A program made the translations under genes and the position numbers. From assembly GCF_017873765.1 (NCBI RefSeq), contig NZ_JAGGKP010000010.1:1-64000 (forward strand): 64,000 nt of DNA. Reading direction: 5' to 3'. Positions 17,796 through 26,064 of the stretch are shown here, piece by piece. This DNA comes from Paenibacillus sediminis (lineage in GTDB: Bacteria; Bacillota; Bacilli; Paenibacillales; Paenibacillaceae). The notes under the pieces were generated by a model that saw only the letters and a program-made list of their open reading frames with translations, made no database searches and had not been told where the DNA came from. Every line of letters starts with the position of its first letter. Within the stretch, counting starts at the first letter, position 1.

Positions 17796-17838
17796 ATGAT
17801 ATCTGTCAATAGTTTCTGTAGGTAAAGCGAGCTCTAAA

Positions 17839-17888
17839 AAAGGAGAACACAAATTGTCATGACTAATTTGTGTTCTCCTTATATTTTT
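17839..17888 (+). terminator. Terminator hairpin
   Basis: AAGGAGAACACAAATT pairs perfectly with AATTTGTGTTCTCCTT and is followed by an AT-rich T tract. It can serve both the + gene at 17463 and the - gene ending at 17935. Confidence 0.88.
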
Positions 17889-17934
17889 TCTTCACTAATG
17901 AACCTAGTCGTTAAGATTCTGTTTGTTAACCTTT

Positions 17935-18696
17935 TTAATTAATTGTTGCGGTTGTATAATCATTTTTCATAGTAGCGTAAATGATAAGAACTAACAGAAT
18001 TGAAGTTAGAACCATGGATGAACCAGTAGTGCCTAAGGCTAACCCACCTTTTGCATGTGGCTTTGTAAGAAGGTCTCCAAATGTCGCTCCAAAAGGGCGA
18101 GTTAAGACAAATGCTACCCAGAATAACAGTACTCGAGAAACTTTTGTAAAATAAAAGGCGATGATTATGATCCCTAATAAACTTCCTATTAAAATTGCTC
18201 CTCCTCTATATCCTAGACCAGAAGTATCCGATAAGAAATCGCCTAAAGCGGTACCCAAAGTATTCGAGAATAAGATGGCAACCCAATAAAGTATCTCGAC
18301 TTTACGGGTTCTAATATCATTAATGTTTAATGATCGCTCACTAAAATACCAATATGCGAATATCATTAATAATATGGTAACTAATATCATAGATCCCTTT
18401 GTATAACCTAGTCCTAGAGTGCGATCCATATAATCGGACATTGCTGTGCCAGCAATGCTAGTTGAAAGAATAACACTCCAGTAAAGTACGGGGATATATC
18501 TTTTTGAGATAAGTTGAGCCATAAGCGTAATTAAAAACAGTCCAAATAATATCATGGAGCTGAATGCATATCCAACTCCCATAGTCATTGACAACAAGTC
18601 ACCTGCTGTTTCACCTAATGTAGTGGCAGAAATCTTCATTATCCAAAAGATAATCGTGATCTTTGCTATCTTATTAATTGGTGATTCTTCTCTCAT
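17935..18696 (-). CDS. COG4705-type membrane protein with four internal repeats
   Basis: 253 residues, about eight membrane helices in four repeats. Each repeat carries a Gly-rich helix with an acidic residue: TTLGETAGDLL (about 24), SIAGTAMSDYM (about 83), TLGTALGDFL (about 145) and RPFGATFGDLL (about 202), mostly followed by a GLGY-type turn and a second helix. This is the pattern of COG4705 proteins. The repeated in-membrane Glu/Asp residues suggest a cation or proton path, but no function is assigned. AAGGAGAG lies before ATG 18696. Confidence 0.75.
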   Translation of the reverse strand: MREESPINKIAKITIIFWIMKISATTLGETAGDLLSMTMGVGYAFSSMILFGLFLITLMAQLISKRYIPVLYWSVILSTSIAGTAMSDYMDRTLGLGYTKGSMILVTILLMIFAYWYFSERSLNINDIRTRKVEILYWVAILFSNTLGTALGDFLSDTSGLGYRGGAILIGSLLGIIIIAFYFTKVSRVLLFWVAFVLTRPFGATFGDLLTKPHAKGGLALGTTGSSMVLTSILLVLIIYATMKNDYTTATIN

Positions 18697-18864
18697 TTCT
18701 GACTTTTCTCTCCTTCTCCAAAGTATGTGAACAACAATTCATAATTTATAATCTATTAATGAGAATTTAGTGAGAATAAGATTAAAATCTGTTTAAGATC
18801 ACGATTGCAAACGGTAGAAACGATAGATACCATCAACCTCAACATAAATCGTTCTATATTTATA

Positions 18865-18894
18865 TTGACAATGACAAATGATGTTCTCTACAAT
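18865..18894 (+). promoter_or_regulatory. Promoter of the membrane nuclease gene
   Basis: TTGACA (18865-18870), 18 bases, TACAAT (18889-18894). An imperfect inverted repeat, TAGAAACGAT ... ATCGTTCTA, lies directly upstream (about 18818-18856) and may be an operator. Confidence 0.6.
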
Positions 18895-18949
18895 AAAAAA
18901 TTGACTCCGTCTTACATAAATAAAATACATCATGGGGAGATACATAAGC

Positions 18950-19963
18950 ATGTGGACATTCATTTCAGTCATTGGATTTTTAGCCATTTTTATTTTTCTC
19001 ATTATTGCATTGATTTCTTTATTTAAGAAAAATGGTAGAGCGAAGAGAAATTTTCTATTCTCGGGTATTGCGTTTGTTATTTTTCTCATCGGGGCAGTAA
19101 ATACTCCATCGACGGAAACGACAAATCATCAGACCCCTGCAACTAAAACTGCGAAGACTAATTCCCAAGTAACAACAATTCCAGCGTCAAATGCAGTTAA
19201 GAAAGAGGAACAGAAGCCAGCTGCTCAGACAAAATCAGAAATTAACAAGACGGAGCAAAATGAAACAGCAGCTGTATCTGGAACCAAAGCAACTTCACCT
19301 GCTCCAACATCAACAAAAACGGAACAGAGTAAGGAACAAAACAGCGATAAATCGTACGAATTAAAAATCGTCTTTCCAGCCGACAAATACCCTGAAACGG
19401 CTACTCACATTAAGAATGCAATTGCAAAAGGTGAATCGGCGGTCTGTACAATTGATCGGAAAGATGCAGACGAGCACCGAGAGGAATCGTTAAAAGGCAT
19501 ACCAACGAAGTCAGGATACGATCGTGACGAATGGCCGATGGCCATGTGTGCTGAAGGTGGAAGCGGGGCAAATATTGCATACATATCCCCTTCCGATAAT
19601 CGGGGTGCTGGTTCTTGGGTGAGCAATAAGCTGGAAAATTATTCGGACGGCACGAGAGTCTTGTTCGTTATATCAGGATCGGCTAACTCGAACATATCTG
19701 AGGCCAAAAAAGTCACATCAAGTTCATCTGCGCCCAAATCAACTTCCGTACATCATTCTAGTTCTGGGGCAAGCTCCTTAAAATCGTCAAGCTCAAATAG
19801 CACGACAAGCTCATCGTCGTCTTCAAGTTCCCATTCATCTTCGTCCGTCTACTATAAAAATTGTACGGCTGTAAGAGAGGCAGGGAAGGCTCCTCTTTAT
19901 AAAGGTGATCCTGGATACAGCAGTAAGCTGGATCGTGATGGTGACGGCGTAGCATGTGAATAA
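18950..19963 (+). CDS. Membrane-anchored NucA/NucB-type deoxyribonuclease with excalibur domain
   Basis: 337 residues. Two N-terminal membrane segments (about 3-24 and 33-49) lead into a Thr/Lys/Pro-rich linker (50-135). The NucA/NucB domain (about 138-245) shows [33 protein letters not shown] and [16 protein letters not shown], the family core with the catalytic Asp/Glu. A Ser-rich linker (about 250-300) precedes an excalibur calcium-binding motif ([12 protein letters not shown] ... [10 protein letters not shown]). The protein probably sits in the membrane with the nuclease outside, cutting DNA for uptake, nutrition or biofilm release. ATG 18950 is used because GGGGAG is 10 bases upstream. 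It has its own promoter and terminator. Confidence 0.88.
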   Translation: MWTFISVIGFLAIFIFLIIALISLFKKNGRAKRNFLFSGIAFVIFLIGAVNTPSTETTNHQTPATKTAKTNSQVTTIPASNAVKKEEQKPAAQTKSEINKTEQNETAAVSGTKATSPAPTSTKTEQSKEQNSDKSYELKIVFPADKYPETATHIKNAIAKGESAVCTIDRKDADEHREESLKGIPTKSGYDRDEWPMAMCAEGGSGANIAYISPSDNRGAGSWVSNKLENYSDGTRVLFVISGSANSNISEAKKVTSSSSAPKSTSVHHSSSGASSLKSSSSNSTTSSSSSSSSHSSSSVYYKNCTAVREAGKAPLYKGDPGYSSKLDRDGDGVACE

Positions 19964-19974
19964 TAATGATATAA

Positions 19975-20006
19975 GGCAGTCGAGAAAGTCTCGACTGCCA
20001 TTATTT
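19975..20006 (+). terminator. Terminator of the nuclease gene
   Basis: GGCAGTCGAGA-AAG-TCTCGACTGCC followed by ATTATTT. Confidence 0.82.
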
Positions 20007-20110
20007 ATTGAATGATTTATAACCGTTTACCATATTTTCTAAGATAGTCTTCTACGTCATTACAAAAATGGCTTCTCGTTATCCGTTCCGAACTTTAATG
20101 AAGAAGGCCT

Positions 20111-20331
20111 TTATTCATCGGATTCATTGTATACGCTTCTCGAAAAGCTTCGAACAATGTCATAATAAATGCGGTGTTTGAGTACTTCCGGATCGTTAGG
20201 ACTTAATCGCTCAGCCTCTGACATGACTTCCGTACCACGTTTCCACTCGCCAACTTTCATAAGGAGTACCCCATAAGAAGCCAAAGCTCTTGCGTTATTA
20301 GGATTTTCATTGTATTGTCCTATATCTTTCG
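20111..20331 (-). pseudogene. Remnant of a TPR-like protein
   Basis: On the minus strand a frame without a start codon encodes NENPNNARALASYGVLLMKV, then GEWKRGTEVMSEAERLSPND and about 25 more residues to a stop at 20111. The Ala-spaced helices and the SPNDPE turn resemble a tetratricopeptide repeat. Its 5' end runs into the last codons of the MFS gene in another frame, so a deletion seems to have joined the two. The 19964-20319 interval holds nothing else. Confidence 0.45.
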
Positions 20332-21591
20332 AGAGGCTGAAGGGTTACCCTTTGCAGCATAAGATTCTCTGTGGAACGAAGCGTGGACGGCATTTAGCAT
20401 AGTCGCAATAACAGGTGCTAGAGTTGCTATCGATAATACAGTGATGACCCCGTAGTTGTCGTACAACGTTCCTAACATGTAAGGGCCGATAAGACGTCCG
20501 AACGATCCGATCGATCCTACAATGCCTAGATAGAATGCAGAATTCAGTCCGGATTTTTCCGTAATAAAAGCAGGAACCGTTGGTGCGAGCAGCATTTCCC
20601 CGAATGTCGTAATCACCATACCCGCTATCATTATGGTGTAATTCTGTGATAGAAGGATGAGTGCAAAACCTAGTGCATAACAGATGGAGCTGGCGACGAG
20701 ATCCGCAGGCAGGCTTTTTGTCACAGTTCGTTTTAGAATCCCGAGCACAGGCTGGCCGATAAAGATAATAATTCCGTTCACAGTCCATAAGAAACTGTAG
20801 GCTGACATTCCCAATCCGTGTTCATCAAGATACGGAGCGATGCCTGAGTTCCATACCGATGTGGAGAACCAGACGAGCATAGACCCGGCTGCCATAAATA
20901 AGTATAGCTTTACATTTGATATAAGCTTCCACGTACTTTGTTGATACACCGGCTTCTCTTTACTGACCTGTGGCAAGGGTCCTTGTTCTTCTTGAGGATC
21001 TTTCTTCACATGAAAGTAGAAGAAACAAGCAAAGACAAATGTCGTAAGCCCATTAATTAAGAAATTAATTGAGAAATCAAATAAGCTCGCGAGCAGTCCT
21101 GCAATCGAAGTCCCAATAGCCATTCCGATATTATTGCCAACGTAAATCAGGTTGAATAGTTCACGTCGCTGCTCTTTCCAGCGAAATCCCGTATATGCTT
21201 GAATGGCTGGCATGGACAGGGCGTTGAAGAAACCGATAAGCATCATCGTAAAAATATATAGAAACCACTCCGAAATTCCGATTAGCGAAATTTGCGCAAT
21301 TGCGCCTAAAATTAACGAGCCTACAATCAGTCGTTTTACACCGATGCGATAATAGAGCGATCCGCCTACGGATTGACCGATAATTGATGCAACGGACTGA
21401 CATAGAAGCACGAGCCCTGCGTCACCGAAAGAGCGGCCAAACTCGTGATGGACGTATAGTGTTGTGAGCGGCCACATGAATGAGTTTCCTAATGAATTTA
21501 TGAAACTGGCGTAGACAAAGTACCACGATTCCCGCGGATATTTATTCATTGTTTGAGATAATTTCATATTCATCGCTTTTGTGATTTGCAT
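20320..21591 (-). CDS. MFS transporter
   Basis: About 423 residues with some 12 membrane helices. The first half has SLGNSFMWPLTTLYVHHEFG and the loop GGSLYYRIGVKRLI, typical of drug-efflux-like MFS proteins (MDR family). The likely start is ATG 21591: GAGGTG lies 8 bases upstream, inside the end of the flavin reductase gene, whose TAA stop is one base away, so the pair is translationally coupled. The last residues (KGNPSASRKI) read into the TPR remnant, so the C-terminus may be altered by a deletion. Substrate unknown. Confidence 0.82.
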   Translation of the reverse strand: MQITKAMNMKLSQTMNKYPRESWYFVYASFINSLGNSFMWPLTTLYVHHEFGRSFGDAGLVLLCQSVASIIGQSVGGSLYYRIGVKRLIVGSLILGAIAQISLIGISEWFLYIFTMMLIGFFNALSMPAIQAYTGFRWKEQRRELFNLIYVGNNIGMAIGTSIAGLLASLFDFSINFLINGLTTFVFACFFYFHVKKDPQEEQGPLPQVSKEKPVYQQSTWKLISNVKLYLFMAAGSMLVWFSTSVWNSGIAPYLDEHGLGMSAYSFLWTVNGIIIFIGQPVLGILKRTVTKSLPADLVASSICYALGFALILLSQNYTIMIAGMVITTFGEMLLAPTVPAFITEKSGLNSAFYLGIVGSIGSFGRLIGPYMLGTLYDNYGVITVLSIATLAPVIATMLNAVHASFHRESYAAKGNPSASRKI

Positions 21592-21592
21592 G

Positions 21593-22168
21593 TTATAATG
21601 ACACCTCAGCTTCCAAGTTGGAGCGGGCGCGGACAATTTGAGCAAGTCTCAAAAATGAGTCAACCACTCTGCGTATGCGGGCTTCTATCTCGTTCCCATC
21701 CTCGTAATCGGCATTCTCCAGCTCAAATCGCTGCCGCTGGGAACCGCCGATGGATAGCCATTCCGGGCAATTGATTCCGTGGAGGTTACGAACAGTAGCT
21801 TGCATTTGCTGCAGTGAACTGACTCCAACCGCGCCTCCAGCTGAACTGACGCAAAGTACAGGTTTGCCGCTGAAGTGTGTTTGACCAAGGTGATCAAGCG
21901 CATTTTTGAGTACCCCAGACATACCGCCGTGGTATTCTGGTGATGCCAGAACGATGGCGTCTGCCTTTTTCATTGCGCTTTGCAGCTCTGCAAGACCTTT
22001 ATGGTCATAGAACGATTCGTCCGGAGAATAGAAAGGCAGCGGAGTTCGGTATAAATCAAATAACTTGACCTGATATTCTCTTCTAACTATATATTCCTTA
22101 ATATATTCTGCTAATTTCGTGCTTGTGGATGCTCTGCGGTTACTTCCTGTAATGATAACGATGTTCAT
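21593..22168 (-). CDS. NADPH-dependent FMN reductase family protein
   Basis: 191 residues, flavodoxin-like: IVIITGSNRRASTSTKLAEY is the FMN phosphate loop, and LASPEYHGGMSGVLKNALDHLG is the family signature, with SSAGGAVGVSSLQQ after it. It reduces FMN or a flavin-dependent substrate with NADPH. ATG 22168 is preceded by GGAAGG at 11 bases; the TTG at 22177 is too close to it. First gene of a two-gene operon with the MFS transporter. Confidence 0.86.
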   Translation of the reverse strand: MNIVIITGSNRRASTSTKLAEYIKEYIVRREYQVKLFDLYRTPLPFYSPDESFYDHKGLAELQSAMKKADAIVLASPEYHGGMSGVLKNALDHLGQTHFSGKPVLCVSSAGGAVGVSSLQQMQATVRNLHGINCPEWLSIGGSQRQRFELENADYEDGNEIEARIRRVVDSFLRLAQIVRARSNLEAEVSL

Positions 22169-22418
22169 TCGATTCAATCCCTTCCAATGGCTGTTCTTTA
22201 TATGTGTTTATCTTAACGCATACACGATTATCTAGCGTCAGAGAGAAGGATGATTTTGAGAGCGCACAATATTCGGCTTAAGAATGAGTTATCTACGACT
22301 TTGGTATGAGATCCGGTGAAAACAATAACAACGATGTATATAAGAAAATGTTGATTTTTTTTCCAATCAGACCTAATCTCTTTATGAGAGTGATAGACCA
22401 AGAGGAGATGAAATAAGC

Positions 22419-24062
22419 ATGGAACCGCGTGTTCAAGAGCTTATTACACTAAAAACAATTGCTGAGACATTAAATCAATCTAATAGGCTCACTCCAATGC
22501 TGGGTACGGTTCTGGAAAAATTACTTGAACTTACCGAACTTGAGGCGGGTTGGATCTTCTTGATCGATGATGATCAAGATTATGAATGTGTAGCAGACTA
22601 TGGTCTTCCCCCCGCTTTGATGAGCGATAATAAGCGTCCGATGCGCTGCGGCACGTGCTGGTGTATGGACAGATATAGAAAAGGAAAATTGAAAAATGCA
22701 GTCAATATTTTAAACTGCAAGCGGCTTGAGGATGCGGTGGAGAATCACTTAGGCGATACCCATGGCATAACGCATCATGCGACGGTTCCACTTCGTTCCG
22801 GCAATCGGCGAATTGGAATTCTCAATGTCGCAGCTCCCGGCAAGGAGCATTTTGAAGAGGAGGAACTTGCTCTGCTTCAGGCAGTAGCATTCCAAATTGG
22901 CAGTGCTATGGAACGGATGCGGTTATACGCTGATGAGCAGCGCAGGGCGGACTTATTCGCTCGGCTTGGCGAGTTCAGCCGAATGCTGGGAACGAGTACG
23001 GAGAGTGAGAGTGATCAGCTGCAATTAGCGCAGCGAGTGATGGAGTTAATAGGTGCTCATTTTGACTGGCCATATGCTGCAATTATCGAATCTGCACACA
23101 GTGACTTCATTATTCGTTCTGTATTCTCGGGAACTAGTACCAGAAAAACATGCTCCCGCTTGACAGGTCCTGCTGCCGAATGGCTGGAAAAGTCCGTTAG
23201 AGAGAGGCGTTTAGTGGCCGCTAGCGAGATAGAAGCCTCTGGGTTGACTAGTGATCAGCAAGAGAAGGTTGGGGCGATGCCGAAATTGCGGTCCGCGTAT
23301 GCTGTGCCAGTGCCTATGAGCGGAGCGACAACTTACGTAATCGTTATTGGGGGGATTAAAGCGGGAGATCTTAAGCGTATGGACGGTGATGTGCTTGAAG
23401 CGCTTGCGGAGCATGTTGCCATTACGTTTGAGAGCGCCCGAATTGAGGAATATCATCGTGAGCTTGCACGCTGGGATGAGCGTAACAAGCTCGCGCGGGA
23501 TTTGCATGACTCGGTCTCCCAAATGTTGTTCTCGCTTTCGATGACGGCTAAAGGCACTGAAACTTTGCTAACTGGGAATGATGTGGAATCAGCCATTACA
23601 GCTGTACGCGATATGAAGTCTCTATCGCAGAGCGCCTTGAAGGAAATGCGCGCACTCATTATGCAGCTTAGACCTGTAGGCCTCGAAGCGGGTCTCGTTA
23701 CTTCGCTCAAAACATATGGAGAGAAATTTGGACTGCGCGTCATTCCGATGTCCAAAGGCATACGAGACATTCCTCGTTCTGTTGAGGAGGGACTCTGGCG
23801 GATTGGACAAGAGGCGCTGAACAACGTTTGTAAGCATTCGGGAGTTACCGAAGCTATAGTTGAGCTTGAACTAAGCGAAACAGAGGCGGTGCTGCGTGTT
23901 ATTGATCACGGCAGAGGTGTCGTGGAGCCATCTCCTGAACGTATTCGGGCATCATTTGGGATGAGCACGATGCGCGAGCGGGCAGAAGCACTGGGAGGCA
24001 AATTCACGATTACAAGTGAGTACAATCATGGAACGGTCGTAGAGGTCGTTATTCCTCTATAG
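22419..24062 (+). CDS. GAF-domain sensor histidine kinase (NarL-type, HisKA_3)
   Basis: 547 residues, without membrane segments. Two GAF regions (about 15-175 and 185-345) come first. GAF1 carries a cysteine cluster, RCGTCWCMDRY with C77, C80, C82, and a further Cys in NILNCKRLED (C100), which could bind a metal or Fe-S centre. The HisKA_3 dimerisation segment has ERNKLARDLHDSVSQMLFSL with the phosphorylated His near 362, and the HATPase_c domain has EEGLWRIGQEALNNVCKHS and FGMSTMRERAEALGG. It pairs with the response regulator 26 bases downstream. The signal is unknown; redox or oxygen is plausible from the cysteines. Confidence 0.9.
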   Translation: MEPRVQELITLKTIAETLNQSNRLTPMLGTVLEKLLELTELEAGWIFLIDDDQDYECVADYGLPPALMSDNKRPMRCGTCWCMDRYRKGKLKNAVNILNCKRLEDAVENHLGDTHGITHHATVPLRSGNRRIGILNVAAPGKEHFEEEELALLQAVAFQIGSAMERMRLYADEQRRADLFARLGEFSRMLGTSTESESDQLQLAQRVMELIGAHFDWPYAAIIESAHSDFIIRSVFSGTSTRKTCSRLTGPAAEWLEKSVRERRLVAASEIEASGLTSDQQEKVGAMPKLRSAYAVPVPMSGATTYVIVIGGIKAGDLKRMDGDVLEALAEHVAITFESARIEEYHRELARWDERNKLARDLHDSVSQMLFSLSMTAKGTETLLTGNDVESAITAVRDMKSLSQSALKEMRALIMQLRPVGLEAGLVTSLKTYGEKFGLRVIPMSKGIRDIPRSVEEGLWRIGQEALNNVCKHSGVTEAIVELELSETEAVLRVIDHGRGVVEPSPERIRASFGMSTMRERAEALGGKFTITSEYNHGTVVEVVIPL

Positions 24063-24088
24063 GCGAACTACTTTGAGGTGAATGAGTG

Positions 24089-24745
24089 ATGAAAATTAGA
24101 TTATTGCTCGCTGACGATCATGCTATTGTAAGAAGAGGGCTTCAAGTTTTTCTTGCGACACAATCGGACATAGAACTTGTCGGCGAGGCGGTAACTGGGC
24201 AGGAAGCAGTTGATAAGGCAGCCGCATTGTTACCCGACGTTGTGCTAATGGACCTTAACATGCCAATTCTTAATGGTATAGAAGCAACGAAGTGTATTAA
24301 GCTGTCTCATCCCGAAGTGAAGGTTATTGTTCTCACTTCGTTCTCTGATCAGGATCATGTATTGCCTGCCATTCGTGCTGGAGCCAAAGGCTATCTGTTG
24401 AAAGACATCGAACCCGAAGAGCTCGTTCATTCGATCCGCCGGGTATATCAAGGACAAGTTGAACTGCATCCTGAAGCTGCAAGCCAGCTTATGGACATGG
24501 TTGCGCATCCAGAGGAAACGACCGCTCCAAGTGAAGGCGCTGCTGTCGGGTTCGAGGAATTGACCAAGCGTGAACTAGATGTGTTACGGCTAATCTCTGC
24601 TGGCAACAGCAATAAAGAAATCGGAGATATCCTTTATATTTCTGAGAAGACAGTTAAAACACATGTCAGTCATATTTTGGACAAGCTTGGTTTGTCCGAC
24701 CGTACGCAGGCTGCCATTTATGCTATTAAGCATGGACTTAAATGA
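24089..24745 (+). CDS. NarL/LuxR family response regulator
   Basis: 218 residues. The receiver domain has the acidic pair in LLADDHAIVRRG, the phosphorylated Asp in VVLMDLNMP (about D55), and Lys in GYLLKDIEPEELV. The LuxR helix-turn-helix reads LTKRELDVLRLISAGNSNKEI and SEKTVKTHVSHILDKLG. ATG 24089 is eight bases after GAGGTG; GTG 24086 is less likely. It is phosphorylated by the kinase encoded just upstream; target genes unknown. Confidence 0.92.
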   Translation: MKIRLLLADDHAIVRRGLQVFLATQSDIELVGEAVTGQEAVDKAAALLPDVVLMDLNMPILNGIEATKCIKLSHPEVKVIVLTSFSDQDHVLPAIRAGAKGYLLKDIEPEELVHSIRRVYQGQVELHPEAASQLMDMVAHPEETTAPSEGAAVGFEELTKRELDVLRLISAGNSNKEIGDILYISEKTVKTHVSHILDKLGLSDRTQAAIYAIKHGLK

Positions 24746-24818
24746 GTTATTTTTCGAGCCAAGAGCGTCTTCGTCTTTTCTTGCTGATGCTTTTGGCAAT
24801 CGTAACCTTATATCACAT

Positions 24819-24868
24819 TTGACATAAAGCAGGTTTGTGATATCCTATACTTAGGTTTCTAAATATAT
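24819..24868 (+). promoter_or_regulatory. Promoter and MarR-type operator of the marR gene
   Basis: TTGACA (24819-24824), 16 bases, TATCCT (24841-24846), then ACTTAGGTTTCTAAATATA (24849-24867). The latter belongs to the CTTAGGTATCTAAA motif repeated three more times nearby, so the MarR protein probably represses its own gene. Confidence 0.65.
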
Positions 24869-24887
24869 AAAACCGAGGTGCACAACA

Positions 24888-25316
24888 TTGACAATACCTT
24901 ATGATCGCTGGCTTGGACCTATTATCAAAAGGGCAGCCCGTAATATGATAAATATTCATGACCAAAAACTGTCTCGTTATGGATTGACGACATCACAGGT
25001 AAGCGTCTTGTCGCAATTATGGCATAGGGACGGGCAGACACTAAAAGAACTTGCAGAAACGTTAGGAATAAAGGCGCCTTCTCTAACCAGTATTGTCGAC
25101 GGTATGGTGTCTAAGGGATGGGTTGTTCGAAAATCGGTTGATGAGGACGCTCGTGTCAAAAGATTATTTTTAACGGAACAAGGCAAACAGCTTCAAGAGG
25201 TCTGCACAGAAGTTGTGCTTGAAATGGAAGAGCTGATGAGAAAAGGGTTCTCGGAAGAGGAATTGACGATTTTTATTACATGGTTGAAACGGTTAATGGA
25301 CAATGTTGAGGCTTAA
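24888..25316 (+). CDS. MarR family transcriptional regulator
   Basis: 142 residues with the MarR winged helix: LSRYGLTTSQVSVLSQLW, LKELAETLGIKAPSLTSIVDGM as the recognition helix, and the wing SVDEDARVKRLFLTEQG. No conserved N-terminal redox cysteine of the OhrR type is present; the only Cys (TEVVLE region, VCTEV) is C-terminal. TTG 24888 follows GAGGTG by 7 bases. Operator copies upstream of this gene and before the next two genes make it the probable repressor of the 25.5-28.9 kb operon. Confidence 0.9.
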   Translation: MTIPYDRWLGPIIKRAARNMINIHDQKLSRYGLTTSQVSVLSQLWHRDGQTLKELAETLGIKAPSLTSIVDGMVSKGWVVRKSVDEDARVKRLFLTEQGKQLQEVCTEVVLEMEELMRKGFSEEELTIFITWLKRLMDNVEA

Positions 25317-25378
25317 CAGGATGTTTGCGCAGGTGGTGGGAATAGTCCTGTAAAATTTTAGATTGACATCGAAATAAA

Positions 25379-25407
25379 ACTTAGGTATAAAAATATTAGA
25401 TAGCTAA
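25379..25407 (+). promoter_or_regulatory. MarR-type operator copy 2
   Basis: CTTAGGTATAAAAATATTAGATAGCTAA: the same CTTAGGTAT left arm as the other copies with a degenerate right arm. It lies in the 214-base gap after marR, which has no gene. Confidence 0.5.
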
Positions 25408-25471
25408 TTATATGGATGTAGCTTGATGGAAGAAAACTTGTAAGGTGGCGAGTAGATGATAGAGCATTTTT

Positions 25472-25512
25472 TTGAGTAAATACTTAGGTATCTAAATTTA
25501 AGTTATCTAAAA
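25472..25512 (+). promoter_or_regulatory. Promoter and MarR-type operator copy 3, before the VOC gene
   Basis: TTGAGT (25472-25477) is followed at 25483-25512 by CTTAGGTATCTAAATTTA and AGTTATCTAA. The motif covers the spacer and -10, as expected for repression. Confidence 0.65.
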
Positions 25513-25530
25513 ATAAGGAGCTGAAGGTAT

Positions 25531-25995
25531 ATGATTAAAGGGTTATATGAAGCGCATCTCCCTGTTACCGATCTGGAACGTGCAATTGAATTTTACCGTA
25601 GTCTGGGGCTTGAAAAAGCATTCGTTTATCCCGATGTCGTGTTTATGTGGATTGAGAAGAGAAGAAGCTGGCTAGGATTATGGCTTGTAGAAGCGATCTC
25701 TGAGGAGCGCAATCCTTCGTTTTTCCCAGGGCACGGACGTCACTTGGCATTTCAAATTGATTTTGAAGATTTATTGCAAGCAATGGAATGGCTTAGAGAA
25801 AAAGGTATACAACCAATTCCTTTTGAACATTTTAAACCAACTGAGCCAGTGGCTAGGCCTCATCAACTGAATGCATCAATCTATTTTGAAGATCCGGATG
25901 GAAATCAGCTGGAACTCATTTGTAATCTACCCACTAACTACTTATCTGAACCGGAGGAAGTTGTTTATTTTAGCGAATTGAAAGTGAAAGAATAA
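25531..25995 (+). CDS. VOC family (glyoxalase/bleomycin resistance/dioxygenase) protein
   Basis: 154 residues, two beta-alpha-beta-beta-beta units. Metal-ligand positions are visible: His in GLYEAHLPVTDLERAIEFYR, His in GRHLAFQI, and Glu in YFEDPDGNQLELICNL. The family includes glyoxalases, ring-cleaving dioxygenases and thiol transferases; the context with WrbA and a drug-type MFS suggests detoxification of a quinone or other electrophile. AAGGAG before ATG 25531. Confidence 0.85.
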   Translation: MIKGLYEAHLPVTDLERAIEFYRSLGLEKAFVYPDVVFMWIEKRRSWLGLWLVEAISEERNPSFFPGHGRHLAFQIDFEDLLQAMEWLREKGIQPIPFEHFKPTEPVARPHQLNASIYFEDPDGNQLELICNLPTNYLSEPEEVVYFSELKVKE

Positions 25996-26002
25996 AATTT
26001 TT

Positions 26003-26040
26003 TTGATTAGTACTTAGATATCTAAAATTAAGTTATCTAA
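26003..26040 (+). promoter_or_regulatory. Promoter and MarR-type operator copy 4, before the MFS gene
   Basis: TTGATT (26003-26008) and, 4 bases on, CTTAGATATCTAAAATTA plus AGTTATCTAA (26013-26040). TTAGATATCTAA inside it is a perfect palindrome. The long identity with copy 3 points to one regulator. Confidence 0.68.
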
Positions 26041-26064
26041 TATAAAGTAGTGGGGTGATTAAAA

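Noticed and set aside
24819-26040. Repeated CTTAGGTATCTAAA motif as a CRISPR or other repeat array
   Set aside because: Copies are irregularly spaced and overlap promoters; operator sites explain them better.
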